Shown piece by piece: positions 50,501 to 63,180 of a DNA stretch of 64,000 nucleotides. The notes beneath the pieces were generated by a model. The model was not told the origin of the DNA. It ran no database searches and saw only the letters and a program-made list of their open reading frames with translations. How positions within the stretch are numbered: the stretch's first letter is position 1; the number at the start of each line of letters is the position of its first letter. Origin of the DNA: Hippasteria phrygiana (taxonomy: Eukaryota > Echinodermata > Asteroidea > Valvatida > Goniasteridae); the NCBI GenBank assembly GCA_037893225.1, contig JAZGUH010000451.1:1196001-1260000 (forward strand). The letters run 5' to 3'. Made by a program: the position numbers and the translations under genes.

Positions 50501-52188
50501 ACGCTGTGAAGCTGGCGATGGTCTGAAATTGTTGCGCTAGATCTAAGCTACCCATAAGTGTGAAAATAACTGGATTTGGTCAATATACCATTAAATTATG
50601 AACAGGGAAAGGAGGGGCGTTCATCTGAAAATGTGGCAAACGTTAAGCAGCCACAATGCAGTAAACCGGAGAACGCACACAGAGATCACGGGAAGAATTT
50701 TTTTGCGAGGTTTGAATTTTTTCGAAGAGTTCTAACGCTGTGAAGCTGGCGATGGTCTCAAATTGTTGCGCTAGATCTAAGCTACCCATACGTGTACAAA
50801 TTACTGGATTTGTTCAATATACCATTCAATTATGAACAGGGAAAGGAGGGGCGTTCATTTGAAAATGTGGCAAACGTTAAGCAGTCACAATGCAGTAAAC
50901 GGAAGAACGCACACAGAGTTCACGGGAAGAAATTAGTTGCGAGATTTGAATTTTCTCGAAGAGTTCTAACGCTGTGAAGCTGGCGATGGTCTCAAATTGT
51001 TGCGCTAGATCTAAGCTACCCATACGTGTGAATATTGCTGTATTTGGTCAATATCCCATTCAATTATGAACAGGGAAAAGAGGGGCGTTCATCTGAAAAT
51101 TTGGCAAACGTTAAGCAGCCACAATGCAGTAAACAGGAGAACGCACACAGAGTTCACGGGAAGAACATTGTTGCGAGGTTTGAATTTTCTCGAAGAGTTC
51201 TAACGCTGTGAAGCTGGCGATGGTCTCAAATTGTTGCGCTAGATCTAAGCTACCCATACGTGTAAAAATTACTGGATTTGTTCAATATACCATTCAATTA
51301 TGAACAGGGAAAGGAGGGGCGTTCATCTGAAAATTTGGCAAACGTTAAGCAGTCACAATGCAGTAAACGGGAGAACGCACACAGACTTCACGGGAAGAAC
51401 TTTGTTGCGAGGTTTGAATTTTCTCGAAGAGTTCTAACGCTGTGAAGCTGGCGATTGTCTCAAATTGTTGCGCTAGATCTAAGCTACTCATACGTGTGAA
51501 AATTGCTGGATTTGGTCAATATCCCATTAAATTATGAACAGGGAAAGGAGGGGCGTTCATCTGAAAATGTGGCAAACGTTAAGCACTCACAATGAAGTAA
51601 ACGGGAGAATGCACACAGAGTTCACGGGAAGAACATTGTTGCGAGGTTTGAATTTTCTCGAAGAGTTCTAACGCTGTGAAGCTGGCGATGGTCTCAAATT
51701 GTTGCGCTAGATCTAAGCTACCCATACGTGTAAAAATTACTGGATTTGGTCAATATCCCAGTAAATTTCTAACAGGGAAAAGAGGGGCGTTCATTTGAAA
51801 ATGTGGCAAACGTTAAGCAGTCACAATGCAGTAAACGGAAGAACGCACACAGAGTTCACAGAAGGAAATTTCTTGCGAGGTTTGAATTTTCTCGAAGAGT
51901 TCTAACGCTGTGAAGCTGGCGATGGTCTCAAATTGTTGCGCTAGATCTAAGCTACCCATACGTGTGAAAATTACTGGATTTGGTCAATATCCCATTCAAT
52001 TATGAATAGGGAAAGGAGGGGCGTTCATCTGAAAACGTGGCAAACGTTAAGCAGTCACAATGCAGTAAACGGAAGAACGCACACAGAGTTCACAGAAGGA
52101 AATTTGTTGCGAGGTTTGAATTTTCTCGAAGAGTTCTCACGCTATGAAGCTGGCGATGGTCTCAAATTGTTGCGCTAGATCTAAGCTA
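47509..52188 (+). repeat. Duplicate of domain B segment 25,655 to about 31,000
   Basis: From 47,509 the sequence follows 25,655 at an offset of 21,854 bp (GTG-TAC units 25,896/47,750 and 27,534/49,388). After a 2-monomer deletion near 49,560 the offset becomes 21,386 bp (29,406/50,792 and 31,022/52,408). Differences include aagccactc (about 26,351) against aagctactc, and one unit between them that carries a different set of variants (about 26,400-26,560 against 48,254-48,414). Confidence 0.83.
49550..49570. other. Exact 2-monomer deletion joint inside a chimeric unit
   Basis: The unit begins as gaaattagttgcgagatttg, which elsewhere (22,300, 27,700, 33,080) continues with gttataacg. Here it continues as gttctcacgctgtg/tctgaaattg, the second half of the unit two monomers downstream in the related copy. 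The exchange lies within the invariant ttctcgaagagtt stretch, and exactly 468 bp are missing. This is what homologous unequal exchange between neighbouring monomers would give. Confidence 0.8.
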
Positions 52189-55100
52189 CCCATACGTGTG
52201 AAAAATACTGGATTTGGTCAATATCCCATTCAATTATGAACAGGGAAAGGAGGGGCGTTCATCTGAAAATGTGGCTAACGTTAAGCAGTCACAATGCAGT
52301 AAACGGAAGAACGCACACAGAGTTCAGAGAAGGAAATTTGTTGCGAGGTTTGAATTTTCTCGAAGAGTTCTAACGCTGTGAAGCTGGCGATGGTCTGAAA
52401 TTGTTGCGCTATTTCTAAGCTACCCGTAAGTGTGAACATTACTGGATTTGGTCAATATCCCATTAAATTATGAGCAGGGAAAGGAGGGGCGTTCATCTCA
52501 AAATGTGGCAAACGTTAAGCAGTCACAATGCAGTAAACGGAAGAACGCACACAGAGTTCACGGGAAGAAATTTCTTGCGAGGTTTGAATTTTCTCGAAGA
52601 GTTCTAACGCTGTGAAGCTGGCGATGGTCCCAAATTGTTGCGCTAGATCTAAGCTACCCATACGTGTGAAAATTGCTGTATTTGGTCAATATCCCATTCA
52701 ATTATGAACAGGGAAAGGAGGGGCGTTCATCTGAATATTTGGCAAACGTTAAGCAGCCACAATGCAGTAAACGGGAGAACGCACACAGAGTTCACGGGAG
52801 GAACTTTGTTGCGAGCTTTGAATTTTCTCGAAGAGTTCTAACGCTGTGAGACTGGCGATTGTCTCAAATTGTTGCGCTAGATCTAAGCTACTCATACGTG
52901 TGAAAATTGCTGGATTTGGTCAATATCCCATTACATTATGAACAGGGAAAGGAGGGGCGTTCATCTGAAAATGTGGCAAACGTTAAGCAGTCACAATGAA
53001 GTAAACGGGAGAACGCACACAGAGTTTATGGGAAGAAATTTGTTGCGAGGTTTGAATTTTCTAGAAGAGTTCTCACGCTGTGAAGCTGACGATGGTCTCA
53101 AATTGTTGCGCTAGATCTAAGCTACCCATACGTGTGAAAATTGCTGGATTTGGTCAATATCCCAGTAAATTATGAACAGGGAAAGGAGGGGCGTTCATTT
53201 GAAAATGTGGCAAACGTTAAGCAGCCACAATGCAGTAAACGGGAGAACGCACACAGAGTTCACGGGAAGAACTTTGTTGCGAGGTTTGAATTTTCTCGAA
53301 GAGTTCTAACGCTGTGAAGCTGGCGATGGTCTGAAATTGTTGCGCTATATCTAAGCTACCCATACGTGTGAATATTGCTGTATTTGGTCAATATCCCATT
53401 CAATTATGAACAGGGAAAAGAGGGGCGTTCATCTGAAAATTTGGCAAACGTTAAGCAGCCACAATGCAGTAAACGGGAGAACGCACACAGAGTTCACGGG
53501 AAGAACATTGTTGCGAGGTTTGAATTTTCTCGAAGAGTTCTAACGCTGTGAAGCTGGCGATTGTCTCAAATTGTTGCGCTAGATCTAAGCTACTCATACG
53601 TGTGAAAATTGCTGGATTTGGTTAATATCCCATTCAATTATGAACAGGGAAAGGAGGGGCGTTCATCTGAAAATGTGGCAAACGTTAAGCAGTCACAATG
53701 AAGTAAACCGGAGAACGCAAACAGAGTTTATGGGAAGAAATTTGTTGCGAGGTTTGAATTTTCTCGAAGAGTTCTCACGCTGTGAAGCTGGCGATGGTCT
53801 GAAATTGTTGCGCTAGATCTAAGCTACCCATAAGTGTGAAAATTACTGGATTTGGTCAATATCCCATTCAATTATGAACAGGGAAAGGAGGGGCGTTCAT
53901 CTGAAAATGTGGCAAACGTTAAGCAGCCACAATGCAGTAAACCGGAGAACGCACACAGAGTTCATGAGAAGAATTTTTTTGCGAGGTTTGAATTTTCTCG
54001 AAGAGTTCTAACGCTGTGAAGCTGGCGATGGTCTCAAATTGTTGCGCTAGATCTAAGCTACCCATACGTGTAAAAATTACTGGATTTGTTCAATATACCA
54101 TTCAATTATGAACAGGGAAAGGAGGGGCGTTCATCTGAAAATTTTGCAAACGTTAAGCAGTCACAATGCAGTAAACGGGAGAACGCACACAGACTTCACG
54201 GGAAGAACTTTGTTGCGAGGTTTGAATTTTCTCGAAGAGTTCTAACGCTGTGAAGCTGGCGATTGTCTCAAATTGTTGCGCTAGATCTAAGCTACTCATA
54301 CGTGTGAAAATTGCTGGATTTGGTCAATATCCCATTAAATTATGAACAGGGAAAGGAGGGGCGTTCATCTGAAATTGTGGCAAACGTTAAGCACTCACAA
54401 TGAAGTAAACGGGAGAACGCACACAGAGTTTATGGGAAGAAATTTGTTGCGAGGTTTGAATTTTCTCGAAGAGTTCTCACGCTGTGAAGCTGGCGATGGT
54501 CTCAAATTGTTGCGCTAGATCTAAGCTACCCATACGTGTGAAAATTGCTGGATTTGGTCAATATCCCAGTAAATTTCTAACAGGGAAAAGAGGGGCGTTC
54601 ATTTGAAAATGTGGCAAACGTTAAGCAGTCACAATGCAGTAAACGGAAGAACGCACACAGAGTTCACAGAAGGAAATTTCTTGCGAGGTTTGAATTTTCT
54701 CGAAGAGTTCTCACGCTGTGAAGCTGGCGATGGTCTCAAATTGTTGCGCTAGATCTAAGCTACCCATACGTGTGAAAATTACTGGATTTGGTCAATATCC
54801 CATTCAATTATGAACAGGGAAAGGAGGGGCGTTCATCTGAAAATGTGGCAAACGTTAAGCAGTCACAATGCAGTAAACGGAAGAACGCACACAGAGTTCA
54901 CAGAAGGAAATTTGTTGCGAGGTTTGAATTTTCTCGAAGAGTTCTCACGCTATGAAGCTGGCGATGGTCTCAAATTGTTGCGCTAGATCTAAGCTACCCA
55001 TACGTGTAAAAAATACTGGATTTGGTCAATATCCCATTCAATTATGAACAGGGAAAGGAGGGGCGTTCATCTGAAAATGTGGCAAACGTTAAGCAGTCAC

Positions 55101-56400
55101 AATGCAGTAAACGGAAGAACGCACACAGAGTTCAGAGAAGGAAATTTGTTGCGAGGTTTGAATTTTCTCGAAGAGTTCTAACGCTGTGAAGCTGGCGATG
55201 GTCTGAAATTGTTGCGCTATTTCTAAGCTACCCGTAAGTGTGAACATTACTGGATTTGGTCAATATCCCATTAAATTATGAGCAGGGAAAGGAGGGGCGT
55301 TCATCTCAAAATGTGGCAAACGTTAAGCAGTCACAATGCAGTAAACGGAAGAACGCACACAGAGTTCACGGGAAGAAATTTGTTGCGAGGTTTGAATTTT
55401 CTCGAAGAGTTCTAACGCTGTGAAGCTGGCGATGGTCCCAAATTGTTGCGCTAGATCTAAGCTACCCATACGTGTGAAAATTGCTGTATTTGGTCAATAT
55501 CCCATTCAATTATGAACAGGGAAAGGAGGGGCGTTCATCTGAATATTTGGCAAACGTTAAGCAGCCACAATGCAGTAAACGGGAGAACGCACACAGAGTT
55601 CACGGGAGGAACTTTGTTGCGAGCTTTGAATTTTCTCGAAGAGTTCTAACGCTGTGAGACTGGCGATTGTCTCAAATTGTTGCGCTAGATCTAAGCTACT
55701 CATACGTGTGAAAATTGCTGGATTTGGTCAATATCCCATTACATTATGAACAGGGAAAGGAGGGGCGTTCATCTGAAAATGTGGCAAACGTTAAGCAGTC
55801 ACAATGAAGTAAACGGGAGAACGCACACAGAGTTTATGGGAAGAAATTTGTTGCGAGGTTTGAATTTTCTAGAAGAGTTCTCACGCTGTGAAGCTGACGA
55901 TGGTCTCAAATTGTTGCGCTAGATCTAAGCTACCCATACGTGTGAAAATTGCTGGATTTGGTCAATATCCCAGTAAATTATGAACAGGGAAAGGAGGGGC
56001 GTTCATTTGAAAATTTGGCAAACGTTAAGCAGCCACAATGCAGTAAACCGGAGAACGCACACAGAGATCACGGGAAGAAATTTTTTGCGAGGTTTGAATT
56101 TTCTCGAAGAGTTCTAACGCTGTGAAGCTGGCGATGGTCTCAAATTGTTGCGCTAGATCTAAGCTACCCATACGTGTACAAATTACTGGATTTGTTCAAT
56201 ATACCATTCAATTATGAACAGGGAAAGGAGGGGCGTTCATCTGAAAATGTGGCAAACGTTAAGCAGTCACAATGAAGTAAACGGGAGAACGCACACAGAG
56301 TTTATGGGAAGAAATTTGTTGCGAGGTTTGAATTTTCTCGAAGGGTTCTCACGCTGTGAAGCTAGCGATGGTCTCAAATTGTTGCGCTAGATCTAAGCTA
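52189..56400 (+). repeat. Domain C large block, copy 2
   Basis: This copy lies 8,892 bp from copy 1 and shares its rare variants, including gtggctaacg (about 52,273), tttgcaaacg (about 54,143), gtaaaaaatac (about 55,007) and the unusual catttgaaaatttggc combination (about 56,005). It diverges from copy 1 at about 56,400, where copy 1 continues with cataagtg and this copy with catacgtgtgaaaattgctgtattt. Confidence 0.85.
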
Positions 56401-59400
56401 CCCATACGTGTGAAAATTGCTGTATTTGGTCAATATCCCAGTAAATTATGAACAGGGAAAGGAGGGGCGTTCATTTGAAAATGTGGCAAACGTTAAGCAG
56501 TCACAATGCAGTAAACGGGAGAACGCACACAGAGTTCACGGGAAGAAATTTGTTGCGAGATTTGAATTTTCTCGAAGAGTTCTAACGCTGTGAAGCTGGC
56601 GATGGTCTCAAATTGTTGCGCTAGATCTAAGCTACCCATACGTGTGAATATTGCTGCATTTGGTCAATATCCCATTCAATTATGAACAGGGAAAAGAGGG
56701 GCGTTCATCTGAAAATTTGGCAAACGTTAAGCAGCCACAATGCAGTAAACGGGAGAACGCACACAGAGTTCACGGGAAGAACATTGTTGCGAGGTTTGAA
56801 TTTTCTCGAAGAGTTCTAACGCTGTGAAGCTGGCGATTGTCTGAAATTGTTGCGCTAGATCTAAGCTACTCATACGTGTGACAATTGCTGGATTTGGTCA
56901 ATATCCCATTACATTATGAACAGGGAAAGGAGGGGCGTTCATCTGAAAATGTGGCAAACGTTAAGCAGTCACAATGAAGTAAACGGGAGAACGCACACAG
57001 AGTTTATGGGAAGAAATTTGTTGCGAGGTTTGAATTTTCTAGAAGAGTTCTCACGCTGTGAAGCTGACGATGGTCTCAAATTGTTGCGCTAGATCTAAGC
57101 TACCCATACGTGTGAAAATTGCTGGATTTGGTCAATATCCCAGTAAATTATGAACAGGGAAAGGAGGGGCGTTCATTTGAAAATGTGGCAAACGTTAAGC
57201 AGCCACAATGCAGTAAACGGGAGAACGCACACAGAGTTCACGGGAAGAACTTTGTTGCGAGGTTTGAATTTTCTCGAAGAGTTCTAACGCTGTGAAGCTG
57301 GCGATGGTCTGAAATTGTTGCGCTAGATCTAAGCTACCCATAAGTGTGAACATTACTGGATTTGGTCAATATACCATTCAATTATGAACAGGGAAAGGAG
57401 GGGCGTTCATCTGAAAATGTGGCAAACGTTAAGCAGCCACAATGCAGTAAACCGGAGAACGCACACAGAGTTCACGGGAAGAAATTTGTTGCGAGGTTTG
57501 AATTTTCTCGAAGAGTTCTAACGCTGTGAAGCTGGCGATGGTCTCAAATTGTTGCGCTAGATCTAAGCTACCCGTAAGTATAAAAATTACTGGATTTGTT
57601 CAATATACCATTCGATTATGAACAGGGAAAGGAGGGGCGTTCATCTGAAAATTTGGCAAACGTTAAGCAGTCACAATGCAGTAAACGGGAGAACGCACAC
57701 AGAGTTCATGGGAAAAAAATTGTTGCGAGGTTTGAATTTTCTCAAAGAGTTCTCACGCTATGAAGCTGGCGATGGTCTGAAATTGTTGCGCTAGATCTAA
57801 GCTACCCATACGTGTGAAAATTACTGGATTTGGTCAATATCCCATTCAATTATGAACAGGGAAAAGAGGGGCGTTCATCTGAAAATTTGGCAAACGTTAA
57901 GCAGCCACAATGCAGTAAACCGGAGAACGCACACAGAGATCACGGGAAGAAATTTTTTGCGAGGTTTGAATTTTCTCGAAGAGTTCTAACGCTGTGAAGC
58001 TGGCGATGGTCTCAAATTGTTGCGCTAGATCTAAGCTACCCATACGTGTACAAATTACTGGATTTGTTCAATATACCATTCAATTATGAACAGGGAAAGG
58101 AGGGGCGTTCATCTGAAAATGTGGCAAACGTTAAGCAGTCACAATGAAGTAAACGGGAGAACGCACACAGAGTTTATGGGAAGAAATTTGTTGCGAGGTT
58201 TGAATTTTCTCGAAGGGTTCTCACGCTGTGAAGCTAGCGATGGTCTCAAATTGTTGCGCTAGATCTAAGCTACCCATACGTGTGAAAATTGCTGTATTTG
58301 GTCAATATCCCAGTAAATTATGAACAGGGAAAGGAGGGGCGTTCATTTGAAAATGTGGCAAACGTTAAGCAGTCACAATGCAGTAAACGGGAGAACGCAC
58401 ACAGAGTTCACGGGAAGAAATTTGTTGCGAGATTTGAATTTTCTCGAAGAGTTCTAACGCTGTGAAGCTGGCGATGGTCTCAAATTGTTGCGCTAGATCT
58501 AAGCTACCCATACGTGTGAATATTGCTGCATTTGGTCAATATCCCATTCAATTATGAACAGGGAAAAGAGGGGCGTTCATCTGAAAATTTGGCAAACGTT
58601 AAGCAGCCACAATGCAGTAAACGGGAGAACGCACACAGAGTTCACGGGAAGAACATTGTTGCGAGGTTTGAATTTTCTCGAAGAGTTCTAACGCTGTGAA
58701 GCTGGCGATTGTCTGAAATTGTTGCGCTAGATCTAAGCTACTCATACGTGTGACAATTGCTGGATTTGGTCAATATCCCATTCAATTATGAACAGGGAAA
58801 GGAGGGGCGTTCATCTGAAAATGTGGCAAACGTTAAGCAGTCACAATGAAGTAAACCGGAGAACGCAAACAGAGTTTATGGGAAGAAATTTGTTGCGAGG
58901 TTTGAATTTTCTCGAAGAGTTCTCACGCTGTGAAGCTGGCGATGGTCTGAAATTGTTGCGCTAGATCTAAGCTACCCATAAGTGTGAAAATTACTGGATT
59001 TGGTCAATATCCCATTCAATTATGAACAGGGAAAGGAGGGGCGTTCATCTGAAAATTTGGCAAACGTTAAGCAGTCACAATGCAGTAAACGGGAGAACGC
59101 ACACAGAGTTCATGGGAAAAAAATTGTTGCGAGGTTTGAATTTTCTCAAAGAGTTCTCACGCTATGAAGCTGGCGATGGTCTCAAATTGTTGCGCTAGAT
59201 CTAAGCTACCCATACGTGTGAAAATTACTGGATTTGGTCAATATCCCATTCAATTATGAACAGGGAAAAGAGGGACGTTCATCTGAAAATTTGGCAAACG
59301 TTAAGCAGCCACAATGCAGTAAACGGGAGAACGCACACAGAGTTCACGGGAAGAACTTTGTTGCGAGGTTTGAATTTTCTCGAAGAGTTCTAACGCTGTG

Positions 59401-59650
59401 AAGCTGGCGATTGTCTCAAATTGTTGCGCTAGATCTAAGCTACTCATACGTGTGAAAATTGCTGGATTTGGTCAATATCCCATTACATTATGAACAGGGA
59501 AAGGAGGGGCGTTCATCTGAAAATGTGGCAAACGTTAAGCAGTCACAATGAAGTAAACGGGAGAACGCACACAGAGTTTATGGGAAGAAATTTGTTGCGA
59601 GGTTTGAATTTTCTAGAAGAGTTCTCACGCTGTGAAGCTGACGATGGTCT
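56000..59650 (+). repeat. 8-monomer (1,872-bp) tandem duplication
   Basis: The gctagcgatgg variant at 56,361 recurs at 58,233, exactly 1,872 bp later. The units agatcacgggaagaaattttttg, gaagggttctcacg, gtgaatattgctgcattt and gcgattgtctgaaattg are shared in order. The copies part company near 58,780: the first continues with acattatg/ctagaag units, the second with caattatg/aaaccgg units. A lone agggacgttc variant is seen at about 59,272. Confidence 0.8.
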
Positions 59651-59685
59651 CAAATTGTTGCGCTAGATCTAAGCTACCCATACGT

Positions 59686-62600
59686 GTGAAAAATACTGGA
59701 TTTGGTCAATATCCCATTCAATTATGAACAGGGAAAGGAGGGGCGTTCATCTGAAAATGTGGCTAACGTTAAGCAGTCACAATGCAGTAAACGGAAGAAC
59801 GCACACAGAGTTCAGAGAAGGAAATTTGTTGCGAGGTTTGAATTTTCTCGAAGAGTTCTAACGCTGTGAAGCTGGCGATGGTCTGAAATTGTTGCGCTAT
59901 TTCTAAGCTACCCGTAAGTGTGAACATTACTGGATTTGGTCAATATCCCATTAAATTATGAGCAGGGAAAGGAGGGGCGTTCATCTCAAAATGTGGCAAA
60001 CGTTAAGCAGTCACAATGCAGTAAACGGAAGAACGCACACAGAGTTCACGGGAAGAAATTTCTTGCGAGGTTTGAATTTTCTCGAAGAGTTCTAACGCTG
60101 TGAAGCTGGCGATGGTCCCAAATTGTTGCGCTAGATCTAAGCTACCCATAAGTGTGAAAATTGCTGTATTTGGTCAATATCCCATTCAATTATGAACAGG
60201 GAAAGGAGGGGCGTTCATCTGAATATTTGGCAAACGTTAAGCAGCCACAATGCAGTAAACGGGAGAACGCACACAGAGTTCACGGGAGGAACTTTGTTGC
60301 GAGCTTTGAATTTTCTCGAAGAGTTCTAACGCTGTGAGACTGGCGATTGTCTCAAATTGTTGCGCTAGATCTAAGCTACTCATACGTGTGAAAATTGCTG
60401 GATTTGGTCAATATCCCATTACATTATGAACAGGGAAAGGAGGGGCGTTCATCTGAAAATGTGGCAAACGTTAAGCAGTCACAATGAAGTAAACGGGAGA
60501 ACGCACACAGAGTTTATGGGAAGAAATTTGTTGCGAGGTTTGAATTTTCTAGAAGAGTTCTCACGCTGTGAAGCTGACGATGGTCTCAAATTGTTGCGCT
60601 AGATCTAAGCTACCCATACGTGTGAAAATTGCTGGATTTGGTCAATATCCCAGTAAATTATGAACAGGGAAAGGAGGGGCTTTCATTTGAAAATGTGGCA
60701 AACGTTAAGCAGCCACAATGCAGTAAACGGGAGAACGCACACAGAGTTCACGGGAAGAACTTTGTTGCGAGGTTTGAATTTTCTCGAAGAGTTCTAACGC
60801 TGTGAAGCTGGCGATGGTCTGAAATTGTTGCGCTATATCTAAGCTACCCATACGTGTGAATATTGCTGTATTTGGTCAATATCCCATTCAATTATGAACA
60901 GGGAAAAGAGGGGCGTTCATCTGAAAATTTGGCAAACGTTAAGCAGCCACAATGCAGTAAACGGGAGAACGCACACAGAGTTCACGGGAAGAACATTGTT
61001 GCGAGGTTTGAATTTTCTCGAAGAGTTCTAACGCTGTGAAGCTGGCGATTGTCTCAAATTGTTGCGCTAGATCTAAGCTACTCATACGTGTGAAAATTGC
61101 TGGATTTGGTTAATATCCCATTCAATTATGAACAGGGAAAGGAGGGGCGTTCATCTGAAAATGTGGCAAACGTTAAGCAGTCACAATGAAGTAAACCGGA
61201 GAACGCAAACAGAGTTTATGGGAAGAAATTTGTTGCGAGGTTTGAATTTTCTCGAAGAGTTCTCACGCTGTGAAGCTGGCGATGGTCTGAAATTGTTGCG
61301 CTAGATCTAAGCTACCCATAAGTGTGAAAATTACTGGATTTGGTCAATATCCCATTCAATTATGAACAGGGAAAGGAGGGGCGTTCATCTGAAAATGTGG
61401 CAAACGTTAAGCAGCCACAATGCAGTAAACCGGAGAACGCACACAGAGTTCATGAGAAGAATTTTTTTGCGAGGTTTGAATTTTCTCGAAGAGTTCTAAC
61501 GCTGTGAAGCTGGCGATGGTCTCAAATTGTTGCGCTAGATCTAAGCTACCCATACGTGTAAAAATTACTGGATTTGTTCAATATACCATTCAATTATGAA
61601 CAGGGAAAGGAGGGGCGTTCATCTGAAAATTTGGCAAACGTTAAGCAGTCACAATGCAGTAAACGGGAGAACGCACACAGACTTCACGGGAAGGACTTTG
61701 TTGCGAGGTTTGAATTTTCTCGAAGAGTTCTAACGCTGTGAAGCTGGCGATTGTCTCAAATTGTTGCGCTAGATCTAAGCTACTCATACGTGTGAAAATT
61801 GCTGGATTTGGTCAATATCCCATTAAATTATGAACAGGGAAAGGAGGGGCGTTCATCTGAAATTGTGGCAAACGTTAAGCACTCACAATGAAATAAACGG
61901 GAGAACGCACACAGAGTTTATGGGAAGAAATTTGTTGCGAGGTTTGAATTTTCTCGAAGAGTTCTCACGCTGTGAAGCTGGCGATGGTCTCAAATTGTTG
62001 CGCTAGATCTAAGCTACCCATACGTGTGAAAATTGCTGGATTTGGTCAATATCCCAGTAAATTTCTAACAGGGAAAAGAGGGGCGTTCATTTGAAAATGT
62101 GGCAAACGTTAAGCAGTCACAATGCAGTAAACGGAAGAACGCACACAGAGTTCACAGAAGGAAATTTCTTGCGAGGTTTGAATTTTCTCGAAGAGTTCTC
62201 ACGCTGTGAAGCTGGCGATGGTCTCAAATTGTTGCGCTAGATCTAAGCTACCCATACGTGTGAAAATTACTGGATTTGGTCAATATCCCATTCAATTATG
62301 AACAGGGAAAGGAGGGGCGTTCATCTGAAAATGTGGCAAACGTTAAGCAGTCACAATGCAGTAAACGGAAGAACGCACACAGAGTTCACAGAAGGAAATT
62401 TGTTGCGAGGTTTGAATTTTCTCGAAGAGTTCTCACGCTATGAAGCTGGCGATGGTCTCAAATTGTTGCGCTAGATCTAAGCTACCCATACGTGTAAAAA
62501 ATACTGGATTTGGTCAATATCCCATTCAATTATGAACAGGGAAAGGAGGGGCGTTCATCTGAAAATGTGGCAAACGTTAAGCAGTCACAATGCAGTAAAC

Positions 62601-63180
62601 GGAAGAACGCACACAGAGTTCAGAGAAGGAAATTTGTTGCGAGGTTTGAATTTTCTCGAAGAGTTCTAACGCTGTGAAGCTGGCGATGGTCTGAAATTGT
62701 TGCGCTATTTCTAAGCTACCCGTAAGTGTGAACATTACTGGATTTGGTCAATATCCCATTAAATTATGAGCAGGGAAAGGAGGGGCGTTCATCTCAAAAT
62801 GTGGCAAACGTTAAGCAGTCACAATGCAGTAAACGGAAGAACGCACACAGAGTTCACGGGAAGAAATTTGTTGCGAGGTTTGAATTTTCTCGAAGAGTTC
62901 TAACGCTGTGAAGCTGGCGATGGTCCCAAATTGTTGCGCTAGATCTAAGCTACCCATACGTGTGAAAATTGCTGTATTTGGTCAATATCCCATTCAATTA
63001 TGAACAGGGAAAGGAGGGGCGTTCATCTGAATATTTGGCAAACGTTAAGCAGCCACAATGCAGTAAACGGGAGAACGCACACAGAGTTCACGGGAGGAAC
63101 TTTGTTGCGAGCTTTGAATTTTCTCGAAGAGTTCTAACGCTGTGAGACTGGCGATTGTCTCAAATTGTTGCGCTAGATCT
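59686..63180 (+). repeat. Domain C large block, copy 3 (truncated)
   Basis: It matches copy 2 from 52,198 at an offset of 7,488 bp (32 monomers), including gtggctaacg (about 59,761), both gctattt units and gtaaaaaatac. Private changes include cataagtgtg (about 60,148), ggggctttc (about 60,678) and gaaggactttg (about 61,692). Near 63,180 the acattatg/gctgacg unit is skipped and the array joins cagtaaatt/catttg directly. Confidence 0.83.

Noticed and set aside
2964..50977. Recurring + strand open frames of 61 or 76 codons starting at GTG or TTG (for example 2,964-3,149, 4,611-4,841, 20,748-20,933, 38,064-38,249)
   Set aside because: They are the same monomer frame seen again and again. They exist because the 234-bp period keeps the frame and the frame has few stops. 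Starts are GTG/TTG, there is no start context or domain, most neighbouring units have stops in the same frame, and variants change amino acids freely (for example tcacaat/ccacaat, cggg/ccgg/cagg).
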